A DNA stretch of 64,000 bases from Deltaproteobacteria bacterium (GCA_007693585.1 REDH01000067.1:16593-80592); one strand, 5' to 3'; counted from the stretch's first letter, positions 15,775 to 24,991 are shown. Program-made: numbers and translations. The notes: a model not told the origin generated them from the letters alone.

Positions 15775-16751
15775 GACGCCACCTCCTCGCGCGGGGTGGT
15801 GCGTCGTTCGCGGGAGAGCAGGAGGGCCTCGAGCGCGTGGACGATGGCCTGGCCGTGGAACCGCGCGGTGATCAGCATCAGGCTGAACGGGATGGCGAGG
15901 GTCTTGACCCACTCGGGGATCTCGCCCGGGGTGGTGGCCTGACCCAGGCGCCGCTGGAAGTAGAGGATGGCGAGCCAGGTGAACGCGGCGGTCACCAGTC
16001 CGGCCACGAGGGTGCTCAGGGCGTTGAACGCGTGCAGGTGCTTCTCGGGGATCGCCTTCCGGATGGCGTCGACGCGGAGGTGCCGGTTGGCGAACGTCGC
16101 CATGGAGGCGCCGAGGAACGCCATCCAGAGCATGAGGAAGAGGGCGAAGCGCAGCGCCCATGAGTAGCCTTCGGGGGCGTGCAGGGCAACGTAGAGGCCG
16201 AGGAGGCCGCCGGCGGAGATCGCCGCGAGCCGTCCTGCCCGTCCTGCGTCGAGGGCGGGAGATCCGACGGGCCTGGGTCGGTTGGCCTCCCGGGCGAGCA
16301 GCCAGGCCCAGGTGAGGAGTGCGAGCCCGGCGCAGATCGCGGAGCTGGGCAGCCAGAGCATCCCCATGGACAGCAGGAGCGTCGCGACGACTCCGAGGGC
16401 CGTCAGTGCCCGCTGCAGGCCGGGGATCCGGCCGACGAGGGGGTGGGAGCGCCACGCGCTGGCGAAGAGCGCGGCGACGATGATCGTGACCGCGGCGATC
16501 GGCCACAGGTCGAGGAAGACGGCGTCGTCGGTGACGATCCGGCGCCAGGTGCCACGCTGGGCGACGAGGAACCGGAAGTAGACGTCGAGGAAGACGACCG
16601 CGCTCATGACCATGAGCGCGGTGATCACGAACGTGCGTTCGACCTCGTGGATGGCGCGGTTGAGACGGCGCAGGGCGCGGAAGGCTGCGAATCGCTCGTA
16701 GACGAGCCGGGGAGCGTCGTCGCTGCTGGTCTCAAGCGGGGAGTGGGCCAT
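15771..16751 (-). CDS. dctQ: TRAP transporter small permease (DctQ/TatQ), enlarged
   Basis: A 326-residue membrane protein about twice the usual DctQ length. The family core is visible as RLNRAIHEVERTFVITALMVMSAVVFLDVYFRF near the start and, in the C-terminal half, FANRHLRVDAI (the usual form is ...xRHIRVD). Between them is an insertion with several extra hydrophobic helices. It pairs with DctM, whose start codon overlaps its stop. The ATG at 16751 has only a weak ribosome site. It is the third gene of the TatT-P-Q-M order. Confidence 0.88.
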   Translation of the reverse strand: MAHSPLETSSDDAPRLVYERFAAFRALRRLNRAIHEVERTFVITALMVMSAVVFLDVYFRFLVAQRGTWRRIVTDDAVFLDLWPIAAVTIIVAALFASAWRSHPLVGRIPGLQRALTALGVVATLLLSMGMLWLPSSAICAGLALLTWAWLLAREANRPRPVGSPALDAGRAGRLAAISAGGLLGLYVALHAPEGYSWALRFALFLMLWMAFLGASMATFANRHLRVDAIRKAIPEKHLHAFNALSTLVAGLVTAAFTWLAILYFQRRLGQATTPGEIPEWVKTLAIPFSLMLITARFHGQAIVHALEALLLSRERRTTPREEVAS

Positions 16752-16780
16752 GCGAGCCGGGAGCCTTCTCGGGGGGGCGT

Positions 16781-17800
16781 TCAGCGGTTGGCTTCAATGA
16801 GATCGAGGAGGTCGCCGCCACCGCGGACGCGTTCGCGGAACTGTTGGTGCACCGGGCGGGTCCGCTCGCGGAACACCTCGCGCTCGGCGTCGGTGAGGGT
16901 GTACACGTTCAGCCCGAAGTCGCGCAAGTTCTGCATCAGGGCGGGGTTCATGGCCCGGACGAGGGACCGGCTGGAGCGGGTCTCCTGCCGGCGGTTGCTG
17001 GTGATCAGCTCCTGGATGTCCTCCGGAAGGCTGTCGAACCAGTCCTTGTTGTAGACGATGAGGGCGGGCTGGTAGATGTGATCGCTGACGGTCCACTGCC
17101 GCACGAAGCTGTGCCATCCGGCCGCCTGGGCGTACAGGGGGGTGTTGTCGAACCCCTGGACGTTGCCGTTGGACAGGGCGGTGGACGTCTCGGCGACGGG
17201 GATGGCGACCGGGTTGCCCCCGAGCGCCCGGTACATCGCCTCGTGGACCCACAGCTCCTGGCTGCGCATCTGGATGGCGCCGAGATCCTCCGGCGTCCGG
17301 ACCGGACGATCGCCGGTGGTGGCGAAGTTCCGGAAACCGTTCTCCGAGAAGATGTAGAGCACGAGCCCGCGTCGCGCGAGGAGCCGCTGCACGGGACGGA
17401 ACAGGTGGTTGTCGATGATCCGGTCGGCCTGGGCGAGGTCATCGAACAGGTAGGGAAGCTCGAAGACGCCCATCTCGGGCACGATGGACGCGAGGGCTCC
17501 GGTGGATCCGGCGTACGCCTCCAGCGTCCCGTCGGCGGTCTGGCGCGCGAGGCTGATCTCGCCGTCCGTGGACCCGAGGAAGAGGCGCACCTGCAGGCGG
17601 CCTTCCGATGCGGACTCGAAGCGATCCCGAAGCGCCTCGAGCTGGGTGGCCCATGGGGTTCCGGCCGTGGCCACCGTGCCGAGCTTCAGCACGCAGGGGG
17701 ATTCGCGGGTGCAGTCCCGGGTCTCGGTGGCGGAGGCGGTGCTGGCGAGCAGGGCGAGCAGCGCGGTGGTGATCGTGAACAGGGTGAGTCGTCGGGCCAT
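16781..17800 (-). CDS. dctP: TRAP transporter solute-binding protein (DctP/TatP)
   Basis: A 339-residue periplasmic binding protein with a signal peptide cleaved near ASATE, then the DctP fold. Diagnostic segments are LKLGTVA near the mature N-terminus, the FELPYLF motif, the NGFRNFATT hinge and a conserved Arg-containing MRSQE segment (usual form IRxxxx). TatP proteins bind their ligand together with TatT; the substrate cannot be read from sequence. The gene is preceded by GGAGG and lies 47 bp after tatT and 29 bp before dctQ, so one transcript is likely. Confidence 0.93.
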   Translation of the reverse strand: MARRLTLFTITTALLALLASTASATETRDCTRESPCVLKLGTVATAGTPWATQLEALRDRFESASEGRLQVRLFLGSTDGEISLARQTADGTLEAYAGSTGALASIVPEMGVFELPYLFDDLAQADRIIDNHLFRPVQRLLARRGLVLYIFSENGFRNFATTGDRPVRTPEDLGAIQMRSQELWVHEAMYRALGGNPVAIPVAETSTALSNGNVQGFDNTPLYAQAAGWHSFVRQWTVSDHIYQPALIVYNKDWFDSLPEDIQELITSNRRQETRSSRSLVRAMNPALMQNLRDFGLNVYTLTDAEREVFRERTRPVHQQFRERVRGGGDLLDLIEANR

Positions 17801-17847
17801 GGGGCCTCCAGGGCTGATGGGTGGGACGGGTGACCCGGAGCGAGCCG

Positions 17848-18780
17848 TCAGCGGAAGTAGCGGTCCAGGTCCTCCAGGACCAGACGCGCCTTGTGCTGCG
17901 ATGCTTCATTCTCCGGCCGGATCTCCGGCGCCGAGTCCAGGTCGAAGTCCATGATCGCCTGGAGCTGCTCCTCGGCGATCTCGCGATTGCGCGGGGCGGC
18001 CCAGTCCATCACGAACAGGTACCGGTTGTCGAGGTACTGCGGAAAGCGCTCGATGGCCTGCTCGAAGTTCTCACGCGCAAGGTCGCGGTCCGGATTCCCG
18101 AGCGGAAGGCGCGTGTGAAAGACGCCGAAATAGCGGTTCGCCGCGCCGTAGAAGTAGTCCTCGTCCAGCTCGCGAACACGCTCCATCACCGCGCGGATGT
18201 CCGGGGTGTTGCGAAGAATGGTCGGCGTGCCCTCCATCAGGGCCCAGCGCGAGATGTTCACCGCGTACCAGTAGGCCGCGTCGATGTCGTCCATCATCAG
18301 GTGCGCCGCCGCATCCCGGATGCGCTCTCCGGCCTGCAGCGTCTCCGTCCACGCCGTGTTGTTCAGCGCGATCGCCGTGCGGCCGACCTCCATGCCCCGC
18401 GTGTACGCCGCGTGCCGCTGGTCGTTGCGGTTCTCGACGGCGTCGGCGTACTGCAGGTGGAAGTCCCCATACCAGTAGTAGGCCCGCGACAGCATGTGCA
18501 GGACGGGAAACAGCGCCTCACGGCGGCTCACGCCTTCCGGCGTCTCCACCGTCGAGGCCTCCTCCCACGCCGCGATCGCCGCACGCGTCGACTCGATGCT
18601 CGAGCGCTCGGCCCACGCGTCCCAGCCCGCCTGCACCAGCGCCTCGAAGTCGCCCTCGGCCGTCGCCGCCGTCGCCGCATCCACATCCGAGACCAGCGCG
18701 GTCGTGCGCGCACCACACGCGGACACGAGGCCCGCGACGAACAGTACCGACAGAAGCCGAACGAGGGTCGAGTGCCGCAT
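17848..18780 (-). CDS. tatT: TRAP-associated lipoprotein TatT
   Basis: A 310-residue lipoprotein (hydrophobic leader, lipobox VSAC) whose mature part is all helical and TPR-like. It matches the TRAP transporter T-component family, first described in Treponema pallidum, where TatT forms a ring-shaped trimer that binds the solute-binding protein TatP. Typical segments here are RAYYWYGDFHLQYAD, AAYWYAVNISRWAL and YFYGAANRYFGVFHTRLP. The ATG at 18780 follows AGGAG. Being first in the TatT-P-Q-M order strongly supports the call. It probably delivers a hydrophobic ligand, which is inference from the family. Confidence 0.88.
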   Translation of the reverse strand: MRHSTLVRLLSVLFVAGLVSACGARTTALVSDVDAATAATAEGDFEALVQAGWDAWAERSSIESTRAAIAAWEEASTVETPEGVSRREALFPVLHMLSRAYYWYGDFHLQYADAVENRNDQRHAAYTRGMEVGRTAIALNNTAWTETLQAGERIRDAAAHLMMDDIDAAYWYAVNISRWALMEGTPTILRNTPDIRAVMERVRELDEDYFYGAANRYFGVFHTRLPLGNPDRDLARENFEQAIERFPQYLDNRYLFVMDWAAPRNREIAEEQLQAIMDFDLDSAPEIRPENEASQHKARLVLEDLDRYFR

Positions 18781-19209
18781 GAAGTTCTCCTGTATCCTGA
18801 ACGAACGCGAAAGGGATTGGGGCCGGAAGGCGCGATCGCGCCCCCCGAAGTCGGGGCGAGGTCGAGACGGAGCGAAGCGAACGCCGATGCCCCCGGATGC
18901 CCGGTGTACGCGCGTTTCCGCCCGGAGGTCTTGCCTGCCGTCCCGGACCCTGTCAACGGACATGCGCACCCACCTTCTTGCGCGGCGCGGCATGGTGCAC
19001 AACGGACAGGGCGGCTTGCTCTTGACGGGCGCCTCACCCCACGTCTAGCACTGCCGGGCACGGCACACCCCGAGCCCCGGGACACCGGCATCGGCACCCT
19101 CCCGCATCCTCCCGCCGAAGACCCGTCACCACCCCCTGTCGCACCGCGATGACCCGCGAAGAAGACGACGAACCTCCCCAGCCCTGCACCGCTCGTTCGG
19201 GGGCCGGCC
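18781..19209. other. 429-bp divergent intergenic region
   Basis: No gene is visible between tatT and the CNNM gene. It holds a perfect 14-bp palindrome, GGCGCGATCGCGCC (18829-18842), just upstream of tatT, and a promoter-like element facing the CNNM gene. Confidence 0.6.
19022..19051 (+). promoter_or_regulatory. Candidate promoter for CNNM/CorC gene
   Basis: TTGACG, 18-nt spacer, TAGCAC; about 160 bp before the ATG at 19210. The -10 match is weak. Confidence 0.35.
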
Positions 19210-20562
19210 ATGGGTGACGCACCGCTCCCCGGAATCGCGGGCATCCTCGGATGCCTCGTGTTCTCCGCGTTCTTCAGCGGCACCGAGACCGCCCTCACCA
19301 GCCTGACCCCCGCACACGCGCGACGGCTCATCGAAGAGGGCGGACCCGGACACCAGCTCCTCCAGCGCTGGATCGACGAGCCCCTGCGCGTGCTCACCAC
19401 GATCCTGATCGGCAACAACATCTTCAACGTCGCCTCCTCCGCGCTCGCCACCGCCGTCGCCCAGGAACTCCTCGCCGGACCCGACAGCCACGGCGCAGGC
19501 ATCAACCCCGTCGCCGCCGCCGTCGGCGTCATGACCCTCCTGCTCCTCACCTTCGGCGAGATCACGCCCAAAACCCTCGCGCGCACGCACGCGGACCGGC
19601 TCGCCGGCCCCGCCATGCTCCTCCTGCTCCCGTTCTTCTACCTCCTCCACCCCGTCGCCTCCCTCTTCCTCCGGCTCACCCGCATCCTCGCCGGCGACGC
19701 CTTCGAGCGCGTCGGACCCTTCGTCCGCGAAGAGGACATCGAATTCCTCGTCCGGCTCGGACGCACCGAAGGCTCCCTCTCCGCTGACCGCGAAAAGCTC
19801 CTGCGCTCCGTCTTCGAGTTCACCGACACCACCGCACGCGAGGTCATGGTCCCCCGAACCGACGTCGTCGCCGTGCCCTCCGACGCCTCCGAGGCCGACC
19901 TCTTCGAACGCATCCTCGCCGCCGGACACAGCCGCGTCCCCGTCTTCGAAGGGCACATCGACAACATCGTGGGCCTCTGCTACGCCAAGGACCTCCTCCG
20001 GTTCGTCGGCCAGAGACGCGGCGGCGAAACCTTCGACGTCTCCCGATACCTGCGCCAGGCCAACTACGTCCCCGAGACGAAGCCCATCAGCGAGCTCCTC
20101 CGCGAAATGCAGGAGAACCGCATCCACATGGCCATCGTCGTCGACGAATTCGGCGGGTTCTCCGGAATCGTCACCCTCGAGGACATCATCGAGGAGTTCT
20201 TCGGCGACATCCTCGACGAATACGACGTCGAACCCGCCTGGTCCGAACCCCTCGGCGACCGCTCCTGGCGACTCGACGCCCGCATGCACCTCGATGACGT
20301 CGGTGAACTCTTCGACATCGAGTTCCCGGAGGAGGAAGACCTCGACACCCTCGGTGGATACCTCTCCAAGGTCATGGGCGAGGTCGCCGCAGAAGGCGCC
20401 GTCGTCGAGACCGCAGGCATCCGCTTCACCGTCGAGCAGGCCGACGCGCGGCGCGTCATTCGCGTCCGCGCCGATTGGGTCGGAATCGACGAGGACGACG
20501 AGGACAACGGCGAGGTCGAGATCATCGCCCACCGCGCCGGCGAAGACGCCGTCGCCGAATAA
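19210..20562 (+). CDS. CNNM/CorC-family membrane protein with CBS domains
   Basis: A 450-residue protein of the HlyC/CorC (UPF0053) family. An N-terminal CNNM (DUF21) membrane domain has SAFFSGTETAL, LIGNNIFNVASS and FGEITPKTLA, followed by two CBS domains (EVMVPRTDVVAVP to VPVFEG, and the IHMAIVVDEFGG...GIVTLEDIIEE repeat). A C-terminal CorC_HlyC domain has LDARMHLDDVGELF and LGGYLSKVMG. Members handle magnesium or sodium/cobalt efflux. It ends 75 bp before lolA, so both may be read from one promoter. The start ATG has no strong ribosome site. Confidence 0.93.
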   Translation: MGDAPLPGIAGILGCLVFSAFFSGTETALTSLTPAHARRLIEEGGPGHQLLQRWIDEPLRVLTTILIGNNIFNVASSALATAVAQELLAGPDSHGAGINPVAAAVGVMTLLLLTFGEITPKTLARTHADRLAGPAMLLLLPFFYLLHPVASLFLRLTRILAGDAFERVGPFVREEDIEFLVRLGRTEGSLSADREKLLRSVFEFTDTTAREVMVPRTDVVAVPSDASEADLFERILAAGHSRVPVFEGHIDNIVGLCYAKDLLRFVGQRRGGETFDVSRYLRQANYVPETKPISELLREMQENRIHMAIVVDEFGGFSGIVTLEDIIEEFFGDILDEYDVEPAWSEPLGDRSWRLDARMHLDDVGELFDIEFPEEEDLDTLGGYLSKVMGEVAAEGAVVETAGIRFTVEQADARRVIRVRADWVGIDEDDEDNGEVEIIAHRAGEDAVAE

Positions 20563-20637
20563 TCCGGCGCAGCCGCGCGTCTTGATGCGTGCCGGCAACC
20601 GGACCGGCGCCCCGCCATCCCGAATCGAGAGGCGACC

Positions 20638-21453
20638 ATGTTCCGTTCACCGCTCCACGCCATCCTTCCCCGCCTCGCCGCGACGCTGTGCGTCGCCAGC
20701 CTGGCGCTCCCCGCCACCGCGCAGGGCCCCGCCGAGCCACCGCGAACCCTCCTCGCCGGCTCCCCCTTCGCCAGCCTCCTCCCGGCCTCGCTGCGCGCGC
20801 CCACAACCCCCGCTCCCACCGCCGAGCGAGACACCCCCGACCTCCGGATCGCGGAAGCGCCCGGCGAGCAGGAGGAACGGGTCGGCACCATCGTCGCAGC
20901 CATCCAGGCCACCTACGAGCGCGTCGACGACTTCCAGGCGAACTTCACCCAGGAGTTCCACAACCCCACCCTCGGAGAAACCCGAACCTCCGAGGGGCGC
21001 GTCTTCTTCCGGAAACCCGGCATGATGCGCTGGGACTACCAGACCCCCACCGAACGCTTCCTCATCAGCGACGGGCAGACCCTCTGGGTCTACGAGCCCG
21101 AGTTCGACCAGTACTACACCCAGTCCCTCGCCGACTCCCAGCTCCCCACCGCGCTCCGCTTCCTCATGGGAGAAGGAGACCTGCGCCGCGACTTCGAAAT
21201 CACCCTGCGCGAGGAACGCAACGGCACCGCCGTCCTCGACCTCGTCCCCCGCGAGAGCGAGGCACAGGTCCGAAGACTCCGCTTCACCGTCCACCTCGAA
21301 TCCGCTACCGTCACCGAGACCGTCGTCGTCGACCCCCTGGGCAACACCAACCGGCTCCGCTTCCGACAGGTGCGCCAGAACGCCGGTCTGCCGTCCTCAG
21401 GCTTCTCCTTCTCCCCACCGTCCGGAACCACCCGCATCACCGCGCCTCAGTGA
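20638..21453 (+). CDS. lolA: Outer-membrane lipoprotein carrier LolA
   Basis: A 271-residue periplasmic protein. A signal peptide (cleavage near ATAQG) and a Pro-rich linker of about 60 residues precede a standard LolA domain: DDFQANFTQEFHNP, GRVFFRKPGMMRWDY, ISDGQTLWVYEP and a C-terminal SGFSFSPPSGTT strand. LolA ferries lipoproteins from LolCDE to the outer membrane, consistent with the many lipoproteins here. The linker makes it longer than the usual 200-220 residues. No LolB is next to it. Confidence 0.93.
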   Translation: MFRSPLHAILPRLAATLCVASLALPATAQGPAEPPRTLLAGSPFASLLPASLRAPTTPAPTAERDTPDLRIAEAPGEQEERVGTIVAAIQATYERVDDFQANFTQEFHNPTLGETRTSEGRVFFRKPGMMRWDYQTPTERFLISDGQTLWVYEPEFDQYYTQSLADSQLPTALRFLMGEGDLRRDFEITLREERNGTAVLDLVPRESEAQVRRLRFTVHLESATVTETVVVDPLGNTNRLRFRQVRQNAGLPSSGFSFSPPSGTTRITAPQ

Positions 21454-21505
21454 CACCGGACCGACCCGCCCCCGGGGCGTCCGCCCGGGACGAGACCCGA
21501 ACCGC

Positions 21506-21736
21506 ATGGACGCCATCCCACCGATCCCGCCCGCCTTGCCGCTGCACCTGCTCGCGCTCGTGCTCGTCCTCGGCAGCATCCTCGTCGCCCTCCCGTACCT
21601 GAAGCGAGGGCTGCTCGGAAGAAGGGTGGACCTCGCCGCGTGGTTCTTCGAGGAGGACGGCAGCCTGACCGTCATCCCGCTGCGTCCTCGCGCCGAGCCA
21701 GAAGGGCCGGAAGCCGAGGATCCCCGGACGGACTGA
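21506..21736 (+). CDS. Small single-pass membrane protein, uncertain
   Basis: A 76-residue reading frame with one strong hydrophobic helix (about residues 10-30) followed by a Lys/Arg-flanked segment and an acidic tail. It lies 52 bp after lolA on the same strand. Against it: no clear ribosome site, and the last 65 bp overlap the end of the convergent rqcH gene. The hydrophobic profile and codon use resemble real genes, so I list it with low confidence. Confidence 0.45.
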   Translation: MDAIPPIPPALPLHLLALVLVLGSILVALPYLKRGLLGRRVDLAAWFFEEDGSLTVIPLRPRAEPEGPEAEDPRTD

Positions 21737-23138
21737 CCTCCACCGTCCGCCCCCCGGCCACGAGCACCCGGCCCGGAGGAAGATCGCGCGCCTTGCGCAC
21801 ATGACGGCGCTCCGTGACCCGGACGCCGACCACCGTGTCGCTGCGCCCACGGCTGTGATGCGCGGCCAGCAGCGCCGCCTCCTCGACGACCTCGGGACGA
21901 ACCGTCGCGCCCCGCGGACGCCGAATCACCACGTGCGCACCCGCCCAGTCCTCCGCGTGCAGCCACAGGTCGTGTCCATGGGCGATCTGCACCGTGAGCG
22001 TGTCGTTGTCCCGCCCCCCCCGACCCACGAGGATCGGGGTGCCATCGGAGGCCCGATAGCGGATGTACGGCAGGCGGGGAGCCGGGGCGGCCCGGCGGGC
22101 ACCCCGCGCCCGGCCCCGTGCCCGGCCGGGCAGCGCCTCGTCGATCCGTCCGAGCAGGTCCGGCAGGGCGCCCCAGTCGCCGGAGTCCTCGACCCGCGCG
22201 AGCTGCTCCTCGAGGCCAGCGAACGTCCCCACCCGCCCCTCGGCCTCTTCGAGGCGCCGGAGCACCGTGTCGGCACCCCGCTCGAGGCGCCGGGCCTGGT
22301 GATAGGCGCGCGCGATCTGGGCCTCGAGATCCAGGGCGGGGTCGAGCGGCAGGATCACCTCCGGGCTGTCGGGCTGCGCCCAGTCCTGCACGGTGACGGA
22401 GCGGTCGCCCCGCCGCACGCGACCGCGGGCGGTCTGGAGGAGGTCGGCGCGATGACGGAGCGCCGGCGCCTCGTCGACGCGCTCGAGATCGCGGAGCAGG
22501 GCGTCGCGCAGCCGCTCGGCGCGCCGACGCTCGCGGCGCAGGGCGTGGCGCCGCCGATCGATGGCCGTCGTGCGCTCGATGTCCTCGGCACGCCGGGCGT
22601 AGTGGGCGTCGATGGCCTCGGCGAGAGCCGCGTCGGGCACGGGGAAGCGGTCGCGGTGATCCGGCGCGGCCCGGGTGGATGGGGGGCTCGGGGGGACGTG
22701 GAGGGCACCGGTGGCACGTCGTCCGGCGTGGTCCCCGAGGACGTGTCCCTGCGCGTCGAGCAGGAGGACGGTCGCGTCCCGGCCGAGGAGGGCGATGACG
22801 AGGCTCGCGCGCTCGTCCCCGCGGCGGGTGTGGAGCCGGATCCAGCGGTCGTCGGTGGGGCGCTCGACGTCGATGACGCGGGCGCCGGTGAGGTGCTTGC
22901 GCAGGAGCATGACGAAGGCGCTCGGCTGCGGAGTGCTGGCCAGGCGCCGGGTGGTGGGGTGGACGCGGCACAGGGGGGAGCGCAGGGAGACGAGCCACTC
23001 GCGGGTGGTCGGCGCGCGGTGGAGGGTGAGCAGGAGCGTGTGGTCATCGGGAGCGCGGACGCGCTGGATGCGCGCGCCGGCGAGCTCATCGGCGTGCGCG
23101 TCGAGGACGCGCTGGAACTCGCGGGTGGAGAGGCTCAT
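21672..23138 (-). CDS. rqcH: RqcH/NFACT-family ribosome quality control protein
   Basis: A 488-residue RqcH homologue. NFACT-N (about 1-130) has FVMLLRKHL and an Asp-Arg pair at residues 97-98, the DR motif known to be needed for alanine tailing in Bacillus RqcH. Central helices form the coiled-coil arm, and the C-terminal NFACT-R domain reads YIRYRASDGTPILVGRGGRDND...DLWLHA. RqcH binds stalled 50S-peptidyl-tRNA and recruits tRNA-Ala to tag nascent chains. The protein is shorter than Firmicute RqcH. Its ATG overlaps the stop of the CBM9-like gene (ATGA). Confidence 0.9.
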   Translation of the reverse strand: MSLSTREFQRVLDAHADELAGARIQRVRAPDDHTLLLTLHRAPTTREWLVSLRSPLCRVHPTTRRLASTPQPSAFVMLLRKHLTGARVIDVERPTDDRWIRLHTRRGDERASLVIALLGRDATVLLLDAQGHVLGDHAGRRATGALHVPPSPPSTRAAPDHRDRFPVPDAALAEAIDAHYARRAEDIERTTAIDRRRHALRRERRRAERLRDALLRDLERVDEAPALRHRADLLQTARGRVRRGDRSVTVQDWAQPDSPEVILPLDPALDLEAQIARAYHQARRLERGADTVLRRLEEAEGRVGTFAGLEEQLARVEDSGDWGALPDLLGRIDEALPGRARGRARGARRAAPAPRLPYIRYRASDGTPILVGRGGRDNDTLTVQIAHGHDLWLHAEDWAGAHVVIRRPRGATVRPEVVEEAALLAAHHSRGRSDTVVGVRVTERRHVRKARDLPPGRVLVAGGRTVEVSPSGDPRLPALLARREDAAG

Positions 23139-24451
23139 CGCAGCAGGGCGGTCCAGCCCTCGGAGGCCGGTCTCCAGTGCACGGAGCGGCCGTGGTTCTC
23201 GCCGAGGGGGACGGGCTGCCAGGGGCCGGGAGAGTCGGGCAGGGCGCGGGCGAGCTGGTCGCGGTCGTCGTCGGAGAGGTCGTCCGGGGCGAGCACGCGG
23301 AGGCCGACGCTGCCGCGATCGGTGGACAGGGTGACGTTGGCCCGGGCGCCGGGGCCTCCGGGGATTCGCCGCGCGACCTCCTGGTGGAGGACGCGCTCGA
23401 TGCCGTCGGTGTGGAAGGTGAAGAGGGAGAGGATGTCGACCTCGACGCCGAGGTGCGTCTCCGTGTGCTGGACGACGAGGTACTCGGCGGGGTCGAGGGG
23501 GAGGGCAACGTGCTCGAAGCGGGAGATGCGCTCGGGGTGTGCGGCGGACAGGGGAAACTCCACGAGGTCCCAGGGGAGTCCCGGCCCGTAGAGCACGAGG
23601 AATCGGCCGAGGGCGATGGCGCGCTTTCGTCTCGGGTCTCCGGTGAACCGTGCCCAGGCTTCGGCGTCGGGGGTGGCGTTGGCGGTGAGCTGGAGGGCTT
23701 CGGCGATGTGGGGGATACGGGGGTGGGCGTCGGGGAAGTGGAGGGTGCCGAGGGACTGGAGCCGTCGGGGGTGAAAGGGGGCGGTGGCGATGCTGACCTC
23801 CCGTTCGCGCTCGGTGTCGTGGTCCCAGTCGTGCTGGATGGCGGCGAAGGGGACGGGGCCGAAGCCCATGGTGTGTCCGGCGACGTTTCGGGGGATGGCG
23901 GCCTCCAGGAAGAAGCCGTGCTCGCGGTAGGAGACCTCGGCGCGGGCGCCGGGGACGGGCTGGCCGCGGTCGGGTCCATTCTGCCAGACGGGGGTGCTGG
24001 TGCCGCCGTCGTGGACCGGCCAGACGGGGATCTCGACGATGCGGATGTCCGCCGCGGTGGCGTCCACGCTGTCGGGGGCGAAGACGAGGGCGAAGCGGTC
24101 GCCGCCCCGTCTGCGGTCCGGGGCGACGATGTGGTTGTCCCGGGCCACGACGGCGAAATAGAGGTGGTTCTCGCCGACCCTGCACCACAGCATGAAGGAG
24201 GCGTCCGCGGGGCCGGTCCAGTCGTACTCCGGCTCGCCGGCGACGAGACGGGTGACGCGGGGCGTGGGCGGGACCTCTTCCTCCCAGTCGGTCTGGAATC
24301 CGTCGATGACGACCTGGGTGCGGTAGTCGGAGATGCAGGGAACGGCGTCGCCCTGCTGTCCGGGCAGTCCCGGGTGGTCCGCGGCGAGTCCGGGACGGGC
24401 CGGTCCGGCGAACAGGATCAGGGAGGCGAGGAGGGGGGTGAGGCGCGTCAT
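23135..24451 (-). CDS. Secreted protein with CBM9-like domain
   Basis: A 438-residue exported protein. A signal peptide (to about residue 24) is followed by a domain opening VVIDGFQTDWEEE and continuing ADASFMLWCRVGENHLYFAVVARDNHIV, the strand order of the CBM9/DOMON-like sugar-binding fold. The remainder (about 230-438) is not recognised. Only an N-terminal Cys pair is seen. The gene is read into rqcH through an ATGA overlap, an odd partner for a cytosolic ribosome factor, so coupling may be incidental. The family call is moderate. Confidence 0.65.
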   Translation of the reverse strand: MTRLTPLLASLILFAGPARPGLAADHPGLPGQQGDAVPCISDYRTQVVIDGFQTDWEEEVPPTPRVTRLVAGEPEYDWTGPADASFMLWCRVGENHLYFAVVARDNHIVAPDRRRGGDRFALVFAPDSVDATAADIRIVEIPVWPVHDGGTSTPVWQNGPDRGQPVPGARAEVSYREHGFFLEAAIPRNVAGHTMGFGPVPFAAIQHDWDHDTEREREVSIATAPFHPRRLQSLGTLHFPDAHPRIPHIAEALQLTANATPDAEAWARFTGDPRRKRAIALGRFLVLYGPGLPWDLVEFPLSAAHPERISRFEHVALPLDPAEYLVVQHTETHLGVEVDILSLFTFHTDGIERVLHQEVARRIPGGPGARANVTLSTDRGSVGLRVLAPDDLSDDDRDQLARALPDSPGPWQPVPLGENHGRSVHWRPASEGWTALLR

Positions 24452-24600
24452 GGTGCAGGGGGGGCGAGGGAGCGTCGGCTTGTCAGGAGACGTCGGAGCG
24501 CCTGCGCCGTCAAGGGGGGAGGCCCGTGCGTGGTGCGGGTGAACCCGCGGGTGCCGAGCCCGTGCGGGAGGCCCGTGTGCGGGGGGAGCGAAACCCGTGG

Positions 24601-24628
24601 TTGACCGCGAGGGCGATCGCGGGATAAT
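24601..24628 (+). promoter_or_regulatory. Sigma-70 type promoter upstream of XPB-associated operon
   Basis: TTGACC, 16-nt spacer, GATAAT, a close match to the sigma-70 consensus, about 85 bp before the TTG start at 24713. Confidence 0.65.
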
Positions 24629-24712
24629 TTGGCGGTTCGAACCGGGCGGGACGGGGGTGCTGGGCACTCCTGCGGGCTGGATACGGGACCGGACCGTTTC
24701 GGAGGTCGCACC

Positions 24713-24991
24713 TTGAGCAGAACCACGCCGGGAGCCATCATTCACCGGAACCTGTCGATCATCGCCTGTGACACCTCGGCGACGCTCCAGGAGACCCTGC
24801 ACCACCTGGCGGACGTGGAGGCGGAGCTGGTCCGGATCGGGGAGCGGCACATCGCGTTGCCGTCCTCGCATCTGGACGAGGTGCTCTCGCGCCTTCGCGC
24901 CACGGGACAGTTCCCGCGGCTGGTGGGTGCGCCTCCCGGCAGCGGGGAGGCCGAGGAAGGCGCGATCGCGGACGACGGGGAGGAATCATGA
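24713..24991 (+). CDS. Small protein of unknown function upstream of XPB-associated-domain gene
   Basis: A 92-residue protein starting at TTG 24713, with GGAGG eight bases before it. The ATG at 24629 is too far upstream and lies inside the promoter region. The middle is helical with a LHHLADVEAEL segment; the C-terminus is acidic. No family is recognised. Its TGA overlaps the ATG of the next gene (ATGA), so the two are made together, and it may be a subunit or regulator of the downstream protein. Confidence 0.65.
   Translation: MSRTTPGAIIHRNLSIIACDTSATLQETLHHLADVEAELVRIGERHIALPSSHLDEVLSRLRATGQFPRLVGAPPGSGEAEEGAIADDGEES

Noticed and set aside
24633..24642. GGTTCGAACC resembling a tRNA T-loop
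   Set aside because: No acceptor or anticodon stem could be formed around it, and it lies in a promoter leader.
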